From positions 3,886,224 through 3,950,223 of the forward strand of contig NZ_JAGJBZ010000002.1 of assembly GCF_020010925.1 (NCBI RefSeq): a stretch of 64,000 bases of DNA, written 5' to 3'. Positions 43,812 to 54,000 of the stretch are shown here, one piece after another. Position 1 is the stretch's first letter. Each line of letters begins with the position of its first letter. Source of the stretch: Streptomyces griseiscabiei. GTDB lineage: Bacteria; Actinomycetota; Actinomycetes; Streptomycetales; Streptomycetaceae. The position numbers and the translations under genes are program-made. Under the pieces are notes generated by a model. That model saw nothing but the letters and a program-made list of their open reading frames with translations, had not been told where the DNA came from and ran no database searches.

Positions 43812-44822
43812 TCACCGGGCCCGGCCCTTCTGCTTCCATGCGTAGGCGCGGGCCCGCAGGAAGTCGTCCTGCCAGGTGTCGCGCCGGGAGCTTTCCTCCT
43901 GCAGCTGCTTCCACGGCGCGGCCGTCGCGTACGGGCCGATCGCCTCGAAGACCCGCCCGGCCCCCTGCTCCCCGCTCGCCGACAGCACATACGCCAGGTG
44001 ATTGAGGTCGAGCAGCGAACACTCCGCCGACTGCACCACGTCGAACCACTCCCGCAGCGCCCGCTCGGCGTGATACCGCACAGGGCCCCTCGCCCAGAAC
44101 CCGAACCTCGACACCACAGCACCGTCGGCGAGCTGGCGCCGGTAGGAATGGGTGAGGGCGTACAGCGGCAGCATCAGCCGCACCGAACCCGCCTTGGCCC
44201 GGGAGGCCTCCCACTGGGCGAACGAGAACCCGCCCGCACCGCGGGCATGGAAGTACTGCAGCATCCGCTGCAGCGCCTCACGGTTGTCCGGATCACGGCA
44301 CAGGACTTCCCCCAGCTGCGGCCACGGCCCCCGCGGCAGCATCGACGACTCCGGCGGCTCACCGAACAGCTCCGGACGGTACCGATCAGGTACCTGCCAC
44401 TCACAGGGCATCTGCGCGAGGGCCAGCAGACACACCTGCGGGACCGGGTCGTAAGGGTCCGCGCCCGGCATGGCCCGCCGGCACGCCTCCCGCGCCAGAT
44501 CACAGACCCGGGCCTGCTGCCGCAGACCCACCCCCGCCCGGGCACTGAGCAACGCCCGCTGGGTCATCACCCTCGCCGCCATCACCAGCGCGTCCGCGCT
44601 GCCCGGCTCCTCCTCCCGCCACGCCCCGACCGCGCCACTGCGCACCGCGACCGTCGCCAGCACCTGACTCCGCGCCGTACGCAACTCCCAGTCCCGCCCC
44701 GTCTTCAGCAGCAGCTCCCGGGTGGAGAGCCACCGACCGACGTGCAAGTCCTCAAGAGCGCGCCGGAGCGCGTCGTCCCAGCCCGCCGGGTGATCGTTCA
44801 GGCCCGTGTCACCGGACGACAT
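43812..44822 (-). CDS. Hypothetical protein, helical repeat-like
   Basis: A 336-aa protein, mostly helical in appearance, rich in Ala, Arg and Leu, with no recognised catalytic motif. Segments such as VCDLAREACRRAMPGADPYDP and DPDNREALQRMLQYFHARG resemble TPR-like repeats of uncharacterised streptomycete proteins. It lies 96 bases upstream of the permease gene on the same strand, so co-transcription is possible. No membrane or signal segment is seen. Confidence 0.65.
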   Translation of the reverse strand: MSSGDTGLNDHPAGWDDALRRALEDLHVGRWLSTRELLLKTGRDWELRTARSQVLATVAVRSGAVGAWREEEPGSADALVMAARVMTQRALLSARAGVGLRQQARVCDLAREACRRAMPGADPYDPVPQVCLLALAQMPCEWQVPDRYRPELFGEPPESSMLPRGPWPQLGEVLCRDPDNREALQRMLQYFHARGAGGFSFAQWEASRAKAGSVRLMLPLYALTHSYRRQLADGAVVSRFGFWARGPVRYHAERALREWFDVVQSAECSLLDLNHLAYVLSASGEQGAGRVFEAIGPYATAAPWKQLQEESSRRDTWQDDFLRARAYAWKQKGRAR

Positions 44823-45022
44823 CGCCGCGCCCTCCAGCAGAACGTGAAACGGCGGGCCAGGAGAGGCTCTCGTGATCCGAGAGCGAGATGTGGGTGGACT
44901 GCATGAGGCCTCGATGGGGAGGGAGGGGAGACCACCGGGTGGCAGCCGGACTCAGACACTGGGGAGGTGGCGAGCGGCTGCGACCCGGTGGCCGCACAAG
45001 GGGGACGTGGTGCGACGGGACG

Positions 45023-45961
45023 TCAGGCGGAAGCTGTCACCGGCGGTCTGATCAAGGCCTGGACGACCTTGCCGCCCTCCACGGGGGCGTAAGTGATCTC
45101 AGCCCCCAGTCGGCGCGCGGTCCACAGGCCACGGGGCCGCTCGCCTTCAGCCGGCTCGCAGTTCACCGCCTCGTCGAACCCGGGAAAGTCACGACGCTCG
45201 TCCTGCACCTGGATGACGAGCGCACCGGCCGGGAGAACCGCCCAGTGCACGGCAACCACCGAATACCCAGGGCCCTCCGAGTAGGCAACGGCATTCGACA
45301 CCAGCACGTGCACGATCGCCGCCGCAGCCTCGATGTTCACAGGGGCCGGCTGCTGACCGAGGTACATCCGGGTGTAGTTGCGGGCATTGCCGGCCGCGTG
45401 TTCGTTCACCCGGAACTGAGCGTGCCTCGTCCACACAGACTCGTCGTGCACGAGAGCAGGGATCGCGATGACCCCCTCCGGCTCCACACCACCGTCCCTG
45501 TTCAGGAAGGGCAGGGAGCACCACGTCGTCGTCCCGTCCGCGCTGACACCCCACCGGTCCGCGATCGACGCCACGAGAAAGAGACCGCGACCATCCACGG
45601 CCTCGACAGCAGCATCGCCCAGCACGGGAAACACGTGCGAGCCGTCCCGCACTTCGATCACCAGATGGGTAGCCGTGAGATACAGGCGCACCTCGACACT
45701 GCCACGCCCGTGCTCGAACGCGTTCGTGACCAGCTCGGTCGCCAGCAACTGCGCAGAGTCGACAAGACCGGGCAGACCCCAGCACGCCAACATGACCCGG
45801 ACAGTCTGACGCACCTGCGACGGCACCAGCCTGTCCGCCACCGCGATGACACCAGCCCCCGAACCACCGGAACGGGCGAAGGACAAGACCGTCTCGGCGT
45901 ACACCCGACAACGTGGGGGCACTTCAGGATCTGTCCGGGCAACGATCACAGGTGGATTCAC
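45023..45961 (-). CDS. Anti-sigma-like protein with two HATPase domains
   Basis: A 312-aa protein with two tandem GHKL/HATPase modules. The first (about 30-150) has the N-box LLATELVTNAFEHG and G-box DGRGLFLVASIADRWG. The second (about 175-305) has the degenerate AAAIVHVLVSNAVAYSEG and RGLWTARRLGAEI. Single-domain relatives are RsbW-like kinases or plain ATP-binding proteins, abundant in Streptomyces. The weaker second N-box suggests it may not bind ATP. GTG 45961. Confidence 0.82.
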   Translation of the reverse strand: MNPPVIVARTDPEVPPRCRVYAETVLSFARSGGSGAGVIAVADRLVPSQVRQTVRVMLACWGLPGLVDSAQLLATELVTNAFEHGRGSVEVRLYLTATHLVIEVRDGSHVFPVLGDAAVEAVDGRGLFLVASIADRWGVSADGTTTWCSLPFLNRDGGVEPEGVIAIPALVHDESVWTRHAQFRVNEHAAGNARNYTRMYLGQQPAPVNIEAAAAIVHVLVSNAVAYSEGPGYSVVAVHWAVLPAGALVIQVQDERRDFPGFDEAVNCEPAEGERPRGLWTARRLGAEITYAPVEGGKVVQALIRPPVTASA

Positions 45962-46289
45962 GAGTGACCCCCCGGGGATGTGAGAACCATGGCCGCTGGA
46001 CGCGTCAACGCTGCAGCGCTGAACTGGGCTTCCTGAGTCTGTCTCGTTGCCATCTGCGTCCTCGGCGGTGGGGGTTGCGGTGTCCCCCTACCGTTCCAAG
46101 TCGACCCGTTCGCGTCACGGGCGCTCGTGACCAACTTTTCTGGACACAGACCGCAGTGCTGACCAGTCTCTTCTCCTTTTTCTGGGCGGTTGTTGGGCTG
46201 CGAATCTCCCCGCGCCCGGATCACAGCCCGTCAGATGGGGTGTCGCGGCGGTTACGGTGAGACCACGACACGGGACTGGGAGCATGCCG
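45962..46289. other. Divergent intergenic region
   Basis: About 330 bases between two divergent regulatory genes, presumably holding both promoters. GGGAG at 46278-46282 is the ribosome site of the plus-strand gene. No further element stands out. Confidence 0.5.
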
Positions 46290-47771
46290 ATGAACGCCAC
46301 TTCTAAACCTGGCTCCAAGGCTGCCCGGGATGCCCTCCGGCAGGACATGATCGCGACGGGGTGCACCTTCACGGACATCGTTATCGAGATGCGCACGCGT
46401 TTCCGGATGCGGCCCCGGGAAGCGTGGCGACAGGCACATGGCTGGACACTTCAAGAGGCAGCGGACCGAATCACTCAGGCCAGCACCAGACGCCCCGGCG
46501 AGTCCGTCGCCGCAGATGCATCTCTTGTCGGTAAATGGGAGAAATGGCCGCGCCCTTCCTCGCGCCGCCCCAGTCTCTCAGTACTGTTCGCCATGGCCGA
46601 TGCATTTACCTGCCACGTTGAGGACCTGTTGGACCTGGACGACAGGCAGGCATTGCCCGAAGCAGATCTTCGGCTACTCGCACACCGTCAACCATCCGGT
46701 GAACCATCGCCCTTGCCGATGGTCGCATCGCCCATCGTCTGTACGTCCGAGCCGACTAGAACTGATCTGGTGCAACTCGCGGCTGACGAATCCGCAACGT
46801 GGGCTCAATGGGCCGAGGCTTCGAACGTCGGCGATATCGCGCTGGAACAACTCTTGGCCGAAACACGGGCACTCGCATCGGATTACCTCACTTCCGACCC
46901 GATCACGCTGTTCGGTCGCACGCGCGCACTGCGCGACCGCGTTTTCTCGCTGCTGGAAGGTCATCAGTACCCACGGCAGTCCAAGGACCTGTACGTCGCT
47001 GCCGGCTACCTGTGTGGGCTCCTGGCTTGGATGTCGTCCGACCTGGGCCAGCCACGCGACGCGGAGACGCAAGGACGGACGGCTTGGCTGTGCGCCGAGT
47101 TGGCTGGGCACAACGAGCTGCGTGCGTGGGTGCTGTCGACTCGTTCCAAAGTGGCGTTCTGGGATGGACGCCTTCGCGAGGCGATCAAGTTCGCACAGCA
47201 TGGCGCGGCCTACCCCACTACGGGCACAGTCGCAGTACTGCTTGCCTGCCAGGAGGCTGACGCCTGGTCCGAGCTGGGTGCGCAAGAAGAGGCCTTGGCT
47301 TCACTCGCCCGCGCTGACGACGCCCGCGCGGCCATGGGCGGCGAAGACACCATCGGAGGCATCTTCGCCTGTCAGCCTGCTCGCCAGGAGAACTACGCGG
47401 CAGCTGTGCAGTTACGTCTCCACCGGCCTGCTGATGCCTTGCGCTCTGCGGACAATGCCCTTGCACTCCTGACCGTTCAGCCGGTGAGGGCCTACGGCAC
47501 CGAAGCGCAGATCCACATCAGCCAGGCTGCATCACATCTCGCCAGCGGCGAGGCAGAGGGCGCCCTGGAAGCACTTGAGCCGGTTCTGGCGCTTCCACCC
47601 GACCACCGCCTGGCACCCGTCACTCACCGGCTCGGCGAACTGCGTTCCGACCTCTGTAGATCTCCAGCGGGTGGTTCTGCGGCCGTCGGGCTACGGCAAG
47701 CCATCGAAGAGTTCTGTGTGGACTCCGCGCCTCGGCATCTTGCACTCTCGCCAGGGAACAGCCGCACCTGA
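46290..47771 (+). CDS. XRE-type transcriptional regulator with TPR-like domain
   Basis: A 493-aa regulator. The N-terminal HTH contains MRPREAWRQAHGWTLQEAADRI and SLVGKWEKWPRPSSRRPS. A long helical-repeat region follows with units such as DAETQGRTAWLCAELAGHNE and REAIKFAQHGAAYP. ATG 46290 has GGGAG at 7-base spacing; the ATG 6 bases upstream is too close. A 2'-5' RNA ligase-like gene starts 13 bases after the stop, so the two are probably co-transcribed. Confidence 0.83.
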   Translation: MNATSKPGSKAARDALRQDMIATGCTFTDIVIEMRTRFRMRPREAWRQAHGWTLQEAADRITQASTRRPGESVAADASLVGKWEKWPRPSSRRPSLSVLFAMADAFTCHVEDLLDLDDRQALPEADLRLLAHRQPSGEPSPLPMVASPIVCTSEPTRTDLVQLAADESATWAQWAEASNVGDIALEQLLAETRALASDYLTSDPITLFGRTRALRDRVFSLLEGHQYPRQSKDLYVAAGYLCGLLAWMSSDLGQPRDAETQGRTAWLCAELAGHNELRAWVLSTRSKVAFWDGRLREAIKFAQHGAAYPTTGTVAVLLACQEADAWSELGAQEEALASLARADDARAAMGGEDTIGGIFACQPARQENYAAAVQLRLHRPADALRSADNALALLTVQPVRAYGTEAQIHISQAASHLASGEAEGALEALEPVLALPPDHRLAPVTHRLGELRSDLCRSPAGGSAAVGLRQAIEEFCVDSAPRHLALSPGNSRT

Positions 47772-47783
47772 TTGGATCCGTCT

Positions 47784-48407
47784 ATGACGACTCGAACCGA
47801 GGGTATGCGGAACCACTGGTGGTGGCGGCCCGGCTGGAGCATAGGGCGCCGCTTCTATACCTGGCATCTCACATTCGATGGTCAAGCGGATGTACACCGA
47901 CTCGCCGCCGAGTACCGTTCCGCACTCGCACCTTTCGGGACCGGTCTCACTCCCGTGCCTGACCGGTGGCTACACCTCACCATGCAAGGCATCGGCTTCG
48001 TCGGCGAGACCACGGAACAGGACGTCAACACCATCGTGGAGGTGGCCACCACAAGGCTGGCAGCCATTCCTGCGTTCGATCTCCGAATCGGGCCGGACGT
48101 CCTGGACCCGGAAGCAGTGCTCCTGCGTGTTCATCCTGACGGTCCGGTCCGGAACATCCGAAATGCCATCCGGGAAGCCATAGGAGAAGTTCTCGGCGAG
48201 ATTCCTGAGAAGGCCGAAGGCTTCACCCCGCACGTCTCCGTGGCCTATAGCGCGGGGGCCGGTCCCGCAGAGCCGGTTGCCCATCTCCTGGACGGCATCG
48301 ACCTTGCGCCAGCGCAGGCACGGATCTCCAGTGCGGAGCTGATAGTGATCCATCGGGACAACCGGATGTACGAGTGGGAATCTTTCGCGAGGGTGCCCCT
48401 CGGCTGA
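47784..48407 (+). CDS. 2'-5' RNA ligase/cyclic phosphodiesterase-like protein
   Basis: A 207-aa protein of the 2H phosphoesterase superfamily. The two HxT/S motifs, LHLTMQ near residue 67 and PHVSVAY near 149, are separated by about 80 residues, as in LigT-like proteins. These enzymes open cyclic phosphates or join RNA ends; in streptomycetes they are common near HTH regulators with unknown targets. ATG 47784 has no strong ribosome site and may rely on coupling. Confidence 0.85.
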   Translation: MTTRTEGMRNHWWWRPGWSIGRRFYTWHLTFDGQADVHRLAAEYRSALAPFGTGLTPVPDRWLHLTMQGIGFVGETTEQDVNTIVEVATTRLAAIPAFDLRIGPDVLDPEAVLLRVHPDGPVRNIRNAIREAIGEVLGEIPEKAEGFTPHVSVAYSAGAGPAEPVAHLLDGIDLAPAQARISSAELIVIHRDNRMYEWESFARVPLG

Positions 48408-48628
48408 GGAACTCTGCCACAAGCAACCTCCGCCCAGTCCACTATCACTGCTGGCCAGAGGCTGGGTAGGGCTTGGATGCTTGAGGACATCGCAGACAGA
48501 AGGCCGCTGTGCGCCGGCCTCCTCACGGTACGCGAGAGCGAAAGACTGTTCACAGACGCTACAACCCGCCACACATCGTGGGAGTGTGAGAGCTGCTCAT
48601 TAGTGAGACTCGAACAGGGGAGTGGTTC

Positions 48629-50530
48629 GTGAGCGCGGGGAAGGGCGACATACCCACGCTGACCCGGGTGCACCGGATCTTGATCGGTGTGGTGGTCTTC
48701 GGAGCGGTCGTGATCGCCGGGATCGGGTTCGCCGGGTCGTACGCGGCCGTCCGGGAATTGGCGGTGAGAAAAGGCTTCGGAAACTTCGCTTATGTCTTCC
48801 CCATCGGGATCGACGCGGGCATCTGTGTACTCCTCGCCCTGGACCTGCTGCTCACCTGGATCCGAATCCCCTTCCCCCTGCTCCGTCAGACAGCATGGCT
48901 GTTGACGGCAGCCACGATTGCCTTCAACGGCGCAGCGAGCTGGGGGGATCCGCTCGGCGTGGCAATGCACGCGGTGATACCGGTTCTGTTCGTGGTCGCC
49001 GTCGAGGCCGCGCGCCACGCGATCGGCCGGATCGCGGACATCACCGCCGACAAGCACATGGAGGGCGTCCGTCTCACCCGCTGGGTTCTGTCCCCGGTTC
49101 CCACCCTCCTGTTGTGGCGGCGGATGAAGCTGTGGGAGCTGCGCTCCTACGAGCAGGTCATCCGGCTCGAACAGGAGCGACTGGTCTACCAGACCAGCCT
49201 CCGCTCCCGGTTCGGACGGGGCTGGCGCCGCAAGGCCCCGGTCGAGGCGTTGATGCCGCTGCGCCTGGCCCGATACGGCGTCCCCCTCGCCGAGACGGCG
49301 CCCGCAGGCCTTGCTGCCGCCGGCATCGACGAGCTGCCGATCGAGTTCACGTTCACCGTCGAACGCGCGCCCGCTCCCGTTCAGTCGGAAGATCCCGCGC
49401 TCGAGGCGGCGGTGGACTCGGAAGAAAGGCCGGGCCAACTGCGCGTTGCGGCAGTCCAACCCGAGACGCTGGCCCCGCCTGCTGAGCCGGAGCTGTCACC
49501 CGAGGCAGAACCGACGGCCGGGGATGCGGCTGAGGGATTCGCCGAGGCCTACCAGGCCTGGCTCGCGAACTTCCAGACCGAGCCCACCGCCACCCAGTTC
49601 GCGGAATGGCTCCAGGCACACGGCATCACCACGGCGGCTGGCGGCCTGCTCACCGACGAACAGCTGCAGCCTCTGCTCCTGATCCTCAACCAGCGCTACG
49701 GTTCGTCGTCCGAACCCGCTGCCCAAGAGCCGCAGACGGACGATGACGTGTCCTGGCACCAGTACTTCTACGGCTCCTGGCTCATGTACGCGCAGGAGCA
49801 CGGTGCCTACCCCGACGCGACTGCTCTTGCCGCGTACGTCTACGAGCGGGACAACATCACCGGTCCGGACGGGCGCCGCGTCACAGGTGAGGACCTGAAG
49901 GCTTTCGTCGATGCCTTCCTGCAGCGAGAGTTCGACGAAGCGGACCCGGCCGTCGGCCAGGAAGCCAACGACCCAGACGAGCACACCGACGACGAGCCCA
50001 TCCCGAGTGAAGAGGAACCTGAGGCGGCGGCCGTCGGCGTGGGTGCGCAGCCTGCCAAGGAACCGCGCGGCCCGCGCGTGCATGCGCCCATCGACACCCC
50101 GCCGCCTGGTGAAGAGGAAGAGCCGGCCGTCGCGGCCGCTGAACTCACTACCGTCGACCGGTACTACCTGGCCTGGTCGGAGTTCCAGTTGCAGCACGGC
50201 GATGAACTGCGGTCCTCGTCCCAGGAAGCCGAGCAACTGTCCGTCTTCCTCGCGGAGAAGAAGGGCATGAGAGGACGCGGGGGAAAGCCGGTCAGCCCGT
50301 CGAACCTGCGCCGCTACCTCCTACCGTTCCGGATCTACAACATCTGGGCCGAGCAACGAGCACGCAGCGACAGTCCGTCGCTCGACTACATTGCCCAGGC
50401 GTGTGCAGCCCAGGGAGTCACTGCGCAGCACAATAAGCCCATCACCCCCGCCCACCTCGCCGAACAGGTCAAGGACTTCGAACGGCGCTGGATGGCTCTC
50501 ACACCCCACCACGCACAAGCACCGTCGTGA
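48629..50530 (+). CDS. DUF2637 membrane protein with three C-terminal repeats
   Basis: A 633-aa protein. The first 150 residues are a DUF2637-like membrane domain with four hydrophobic segments (IGVVVFGAVVIAGIGFAG, and FAYVFPIGIDAGICVLLALD among them). A basic linker follows. The C-terminal half contains three similar units of about 50-60 residues separated by acidic linkers (near 300, 375 and 510). Each begins like YxxWxxF, continues with a Tyr/Phe-Leu helix and ends in a G-x-x-V-T/S-x-x-x-L pattern. DUF2637 proteins often occur in actinobacterial mobile or conjugative contexts. GTG 48629 follows AGGGGAG. Confidence 0.75.
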   Translation: MSAGKGDIPTLTRVHRILIGVVVFGAVVIAGIGFAGSYAAVRELAVRKGFGNFAYVFPIGIDAGICVLLALDLLLTWIRIPFPLLRQTAWLLTAATIAFNGAASWGDPLGVAMHAVIPVLFVVAVEAARHAIGRIADITADKHMEGVRLTRWVLSPVPTLLLWRRMKLWELRSYEQVIRLEQERLVYQTSLRSRFGRGWRRKAPVEALMPLRLARYGVPLAETAPAGLAAAGIDELPIEFTFTVERAPAPVQSEDPALEAAVDSEERPGQLRVAAVQPETLAPPAEPELSPEAEPTAGDAAEGFAEAYQAWLANFQTEPTATQFAEWLQAHGITTAAGGLLTDEQLQPLLLILNQRYGSSSEPAAQEPQTDDDVSWHQYFYGSWLMYAQEHGAYPDATALAAYVYERDNITGPDGRRVTGEDLKAFVDAFLQREFDEADPAVGQEANDPDEHTDDEPIPSEEEPEAAAVGVGAQPAKEPRGPRVHAPIDTPPPGEEEEPAVAAAELTTVDRYYLAWSEFQLQHGDELRSSSQEAEQLSVFLAEKKGMRGRGGKPVSPSNLRRYLLPFRIYNIWAEQRARSDSPSLDYIAQACAAQGVTAQHNKPITPAHLAEQVKDFERRWMALTPHHAQAPS

Positions 50531-50571
50531 GACTGCCGGCCACACCCCCACCCTCAAACCCGGGAGGACCC

Positions 50572-50931
50572 ATGCGAGCCCTGCTCATCGACCCCGTCGA
50601 CACCGTCTCCGAACTCGATCTCCCGGAGCCCGACGCACACTCCGGGATCCGCGACCGCGTCGGGGCGACCCGTGTGGTCGATCAGGGCCTATACCACCCG
50701 CAGGCCCTGCTGCACGTCCACGGCAATGGGCAGACGATCGGCCTCGACAGTAACCTCACCGCCTGGGCCCTGGCGAGCGCCTGGCGCGGCATGCCCTTGT
50801 ACTCGTTCCACGGGCCCGTCGTCGTCACCGGCCGAGACCAGCACGGGGAGACGACCAGCGCGCTGGACGACGAACTCGCCGCGCGCGTGCACGCGGTTGC
50901 GCAGACCGTTAGGGAGACGCGGGAGGTCTGA
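50572..50931 (+). CDS. Small hypothetical protein, DUF3846-like
   Basis: A 119-aa protein starting MRALLIDPVDTVSELDL, with a conserved DNLTAW-like element (here DSNLTAWALA) and FHGPVVVTGRD near the end. This resembles DUF3846-type small proteins carried on actinobacterial plasmids and integrative elements. ATG 50572 has an excellent GGGAGGA at 5-base spacing. It lies 41 bases after the DUF2637 gene, probably in the same transcript. Confidence 0.7.
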   Translation: MRALLIDPVDTVSELDLPEPDAHSGIRDRVGATRVVDQGLYHPQALLHVHGNGQTIGLDSNLTAWALASAWRGMPLYSFHGPVVVTGRDQHGETTSALDDELAARVHAVAQTVRETREV

Positions 50932-51037
50932 CAGACCCGGCCGCCGCCCGAGTCGAACGCAGCGGCCATGAGCGAAGTGCTGGCCTACGTCGCCCGAGAC
51001 ATTGCCGCCATCCGGGTAGCGCACACCGCGCCTGCGT

Positions 51038-54000
51038 CTACTGAGCCTTGTGCAGCCCCGGACCGGTCCCGTGGAGAAGATCGTTGATCAGCTGTTCCGT
51101 CTCCATCTCAAGATCGCAGTCCAGGGACCTATTGACCTGCTGAACCTGAGTGACCGCGGTGTGCAGGCCGGAGCGGTTCCCGGCCGCATGCTCGACGCGC
51201 ATCCAGTCCCTGTAGAGAAGCTCGGCACTGATATCGACGTCAAGGCCGGTCGCGATGGCCTGCCGTGCCGCAGTGAGGTCGTGTTGCGGGCCCGACGGTG
51301 TGCGGTGTGTGGCCACCGTGTGGGCGACGTCAATGATCCTTGTGATCATCTCCTGTTGGTAGGGCCCAGCCCAGGACAGCGGCCTCGAACCGAACGGCCG
51401 TCCCCGCACCATCCCGAGGGCCTTCTCCAGATCTTTCAGACCCGCGGGTCCGTGGGGCAGGGCGCGCTCGGCGAGTTGGAGAAACCTCGTCCAGTCGCAC
51501 CGCACAGCGGGGGAGAGGCGGTAGGGGTCATCGCCGGTACGCCGCCGCGGAACATACGCGTCGCCGGCCGGGTCGTTACCCAGGGCGCTGCGTAGGCCAC
51601 GCAGCCGGGCATTGAGGGTGTTCGAACTCCATGGAGCGAGCGGGTCCATGTCGGAGCACAGCGCATCGGCGGAGCGGCCGGGCCGGAAAAAGAGCAGCGC
51701 GGCAAGCTGTGCGATCCGCGGGCCGTGCCCTGAGGCGGCCACACCGTCGACTTCGACCGGGCCCAGGACACGTATCTCCGGGGCATGCAGGTCGTGGGTC
51801 TCCGGCCCCTCTGCACCTCGGCCGTCCCCTGTCTCGGTGAGCTGAGCGCCCGGCTCCTGGGGCGCCTCGTCCTCTACCGGATCCTCGGCGAGCGCCTGGT
51901 CCCCAGCGGGCTCGTCCTGACCGGGAGGCGGCGCGGCGGGCAGGAGGCGGAGCGAGGCAGGGTCCGCGGACGCCGCCAACAGGGCAGGGAACACACCGCC
52001 GTCGCCGTCGCTGCCATGCGCCGTCACCGGCGTGATGGAGGCACTTCCGGCGGCGTAGGTACCAGCACCGGGACCCTGGCCATCGGCCGCCGCCCTGACC
52101 GGCGAGGGCTTTACCTCGGGCTCTGGCTCCTCCGGAACGTCCTCCCACGGACCCTCGGCTGGCATGGCAGGCTGCCCGGAGACGGCGAGCGCCGTGGCGA
52201 TCTGCTGGAATGCCGCGCGCTCAAGGCGCTGAACCGTGATCTCAGTGCCGGCGTAGTCCAGTTGCTGCGGTTCGTCGAGGTCAGCGTTGAGGAGCTCGGC
52301 GTCAGGGAAGTGCGAGGCGACGCTTGCCGGTGCGATCAGCGTGACCGGAATCCGGGCCTTGTCGATGACCTCGGCGAACTGCCATGCCGTGTCCGGTCCG
52401 AGCGAGGCAGCACACAGCAGGAGGTAGGGATGCTGGTCGGTCTCCGGCATCTGGTGCACCTCCAGCAGACGCTCGGAGAGATCCCGCAGAGCGTGCAAGG
52501 CCTCCCGCATATGCATGATCCGAGAGGTCGGCAGGAGCCGGGGCAAGTCCTCACCGAAACCGATGACGACGACCTCGACCACGCCGCCCCACGGGCTCAT
52601 CCCGATCTCCACCGCGAGCGACGTACAGACTTCGGCGACGCGCGTCGGGTCGCCGTCGAGGAGCAGCGTGGGCAACTGGGCCAAGTTCACCAGCAGGAGG
52701 TGACCGTCCGCAGTGCTGCCGACGGTCACCAGCCCCGGATAGGGTGCTGGCACCTCACGGGCGGCCTCATCGTTGAGCAGCTCGGAGTCTCCCGGAAGCA
52801 CCCACCAACCGGCACGTCCTGCCGCGAACGGTGGCAGCGGCTCCAGCGTGAGGTCCTCGGGCAGCACCTCCAGCGTGCGGGCACCAATCCGAGCGGCCCG
52901 CAGCCCGGGCAATCCGGCTCCCTCCTCCAGCTGGTGGGCCATCGTCCGCAGGGCCACATCCAGACGGTCCGACCCTCCAGGCTCGGCGGCTGCCGCCAAC
53001 TGCGCCTCGGCAGCGGAGGTTTCCGACGTGATCGCGATCGTCTCACCCGGCTTGCGACGACGGCGCTGCAGCATGCGGCGCGTGGCGAGCGCACCGGTGA
53101 CGGCGGCCGCCAGCAGCGCACCTGCGCCCAGCACCATCCGCAGTTGCAGCACCTGACCCGAAGGCGACGCGGGCGCCTCGGACGACGGGGCCTCGGAGGC
53201 CGCAGTCGTGGGCGTGCTCGGTGCCGTGGGCTCACCCGATTCTGGGGCCGGCGACACGCTGCTGCCGGTCGACGGGCGAGTCGGCGCGGCTCCCTGGCCC
53301 TGGCTCGGCTGCTCGGCCGGACGGCTCGACTCGCTGGGAGCAGGAGTCTCCGCTCCCGAGGCAGCCGAACCACCAGGAGCCGCCGACTCGCCACCACCCG
53401 CGCCGGCCCCCGGCTCCTGCTCGTTGTCGTCCTGAGCCGGGGGAGTGGAGCGCTCATTCCCAGCTCCGCCCTCCCCGTCCTCGCGGGGCTGCTCGGCCTT
53501 GTCGGATGCGGTTCCGGGCACCGTGACCTGCTGCCCCGGGTAGATCACATCCGGATCTGTGATCCTCGGCAGGCCATCGGGCTGCGACGTTCCCTTGCTG
53601 GCCTCGAACAGCTGCGGCCACTTGCTGCCGTCGTGGAGCTCCGCAGCCGCGATCTCCGATAGGGAGTCGCCGGCCTCCACTGTGACCACGTCCTCGCCCC
53701 TGTCGGGAGCGTCGTGTGTGCTGGATACGAGCTGCGTTCGGGTGCTCGTATCGGCCGCCTCACTGCGTACGTCGGCGTGGCCGGGCATGCGAAGGGTCGT
53801 GCCCTGCGGCACCACCATGGCCGTGGTGGGCACTTCAGGGTTGAGACGCTGCAGTTCGGTGTAGCGAGTGCCGTCCCCCAGCAGCTGCTCGGCCAGTTCC
53901 CACCAGGTCGTGTCCTCCGCCCCCACGGTGCACTCACGAGAGCTCCCGGCCGTTGCCATCTTCTCCGCCGCAGCAGTCGGCGCCGGGCCGCCCGTCGCCT

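Noticed and set aside
50968..51087. 39-codon plus-strand frame overlapping the end of the LysM-BTAD gene
   Set aside because: No ribosome site; the overlap with a well-supported convergent gene makes it unlikely.
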